From JAICWP01 sp035935775 (GTDB lineage: Bacteria; Acidobacteriota; Terriglobia; Terriglobales; Acidobacteriaceae): DNA of 12,328 nucleotides. The notes below the pieces were generated by a model. That model was not told where the DNA came from. It worked only from the letters and a program-made list of their open reading frames with translations, and ran no database searches. The stretch's first letter is position 1. Every line of letters starts with the position of its first letter. Positions 12,163 through 12,328 of the stretch are shown in pieces. The position numbers were made by a program, and so were the translations under genes. The stretch spans positions 1 through 12,328 of the forward strand of contig DASYWT010000364.1 of the NCBI GenBank assembly GCA_035935775.1, given 5' to 3'.

Positions 12163-12209
12163 ATCCTGAGCGAGAACGCGCCATACAGACGCGTTCGAGT
12201 CGAAGGACC
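12163..12209. repeat. Dispersed hairpin element, full copy A (rplC-rplD gap)
   Basis: It begins ATCCTGAG and ends GAAGGACC; the internal arms GAACGCG (12174-12180) and CGCGTTC (12190-12196) enclose a 9-base loop. Compared with copy B at 3890-3938, the stem has changed on both sides at one position (G-C there, A-T here) so that pairing is kept. It sits between the two facing heptad blocks. Confidence 0.75.
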
Positions 12210-12233
12210 CTGCGTTTTCCTCCTCTCAACCAT

Positions 12234-12270
12234 CTTTCAGCTAATAGCTGAAAGCTGACGGCTGAGAGCC
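12234..12270. repeat. Heptad block with perfect palindrome, rplC side
   Basis: CTTTCAGCTA (12234-12243) and TAGCTGAAAG (12245-12254) form a perfect 10-bp inverted repeat with one central base. It continues as heptads AGCTGAA, AGCTGAC, GGCTGAG, then AGCC. It ends 3 bp before the rplC stop codon. Confidence 0.8.
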
Positions 12271-12273
12271 GGA

Positions 12274-12328
12274 TCACTTCTTCTTCGCCGCTTGCCGCTT
12301 CGAAGCCTTTAACGGGTCAATCGTGCCG
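12274..12328 (-). CDS. rplC: 50S ribosomal protein L3, last 17 codons
   Basis: Only the 3' end is in the window. Reading the minus strand from the edge gives GTIDPLKASKRQAAKKK and then TGA at 12276-12274. A basic lysine-rich end fits an L3 tail, but the sequence alone is not diagnostic. The call rests mainly on position: rplC precedes rplD in almost every S10 operon. L3 starts 50S assembly and its loop reaches the peptidyl transferase centre. The frame remains open to the edge. Confidence 0.75.
   Translation of the reverse strand, partial: GTIDPLKASKRQAAKKK

Noticed and set aside
12109..12270. CRISPR array
   Set aside because: Units are 7 bp without spacers, and no cas genes are near.
1..12328. 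New defence, mobile or metabolic system
   Set aside because: All 23 coding regions belong to the known S10-spc-adk-map set in standard order; only the intergenic repeats are unexplained.

Overview
The window is an almost complete stretch of the bacterial S10-spc ribosomal protein superoperon, followed by the start of the adk-map segment. Every gene lies on the minus strand, so transcription runs from high to low coordinates: rplC (only its 3' end) - rplD - rplW - rplB - rpsS - rplV - rpsC - rplP - rpmC - rpsQ - rplN - rplX - rplE - rpsN - rpsH - rplF - rplR - rpsE - rpmD - rplO - secY - adk - map (5' part only). The gene order is the classical one and I see no foreign gene inserted. GC content looks high (about 60% by eye). 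The ordinary protein families, the abundant short repeats in the gaps and a dispersed element containing ATCCTGAG...GAAGGACC suggest an Acidobacteriota genome. That assignment is inference from recollection, not from a search.

Region by region: 12274-7811 is the S10 part, with L3 tail, L4, L23, L2, S19, L22, S3, L16 and L29. 7810-1269 continues through S17, L14, L24, L5, S14, S8, L6, L18, S5, L30, L15 and SecY. 1096-1 holds adenylate kinase and the N-terminal two fifths or so of methionine aminopeptidase. Three gene pairs abut with the stop codon directly followed by ATG (rplD/rplW, rpmC/rpsQ, rplO/secY), and others are 2-12 bp apart.

The genes work together: the ribosomal proteins build the 30S and 50S subunits, SecY forms the membrane export channel, Adk balances adenine nucleotides, and Map removes the initiator methionine of new proteins.

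The unusual part is between the genes. Most gaps longer than about 45 bp carry tandem 7-bp or 8-bp repeat blocks. There are three sequence families: AGTTCTC/AGCTTTC/GCTGAAT heptads, GAAACCTT octads and AATTACTC octads. In six gaps two blocks face each other in inverted orientation, so the transcript could fold into long imperfect hairpins. A second, hairpin-bearing dispersed element occurs in two full and two partial copies. No gene-free stretch exceeds 300 bp. I find no CRISPR, transposase, tRNA, rRNA, or defence or secondary-metabolism cluster here.
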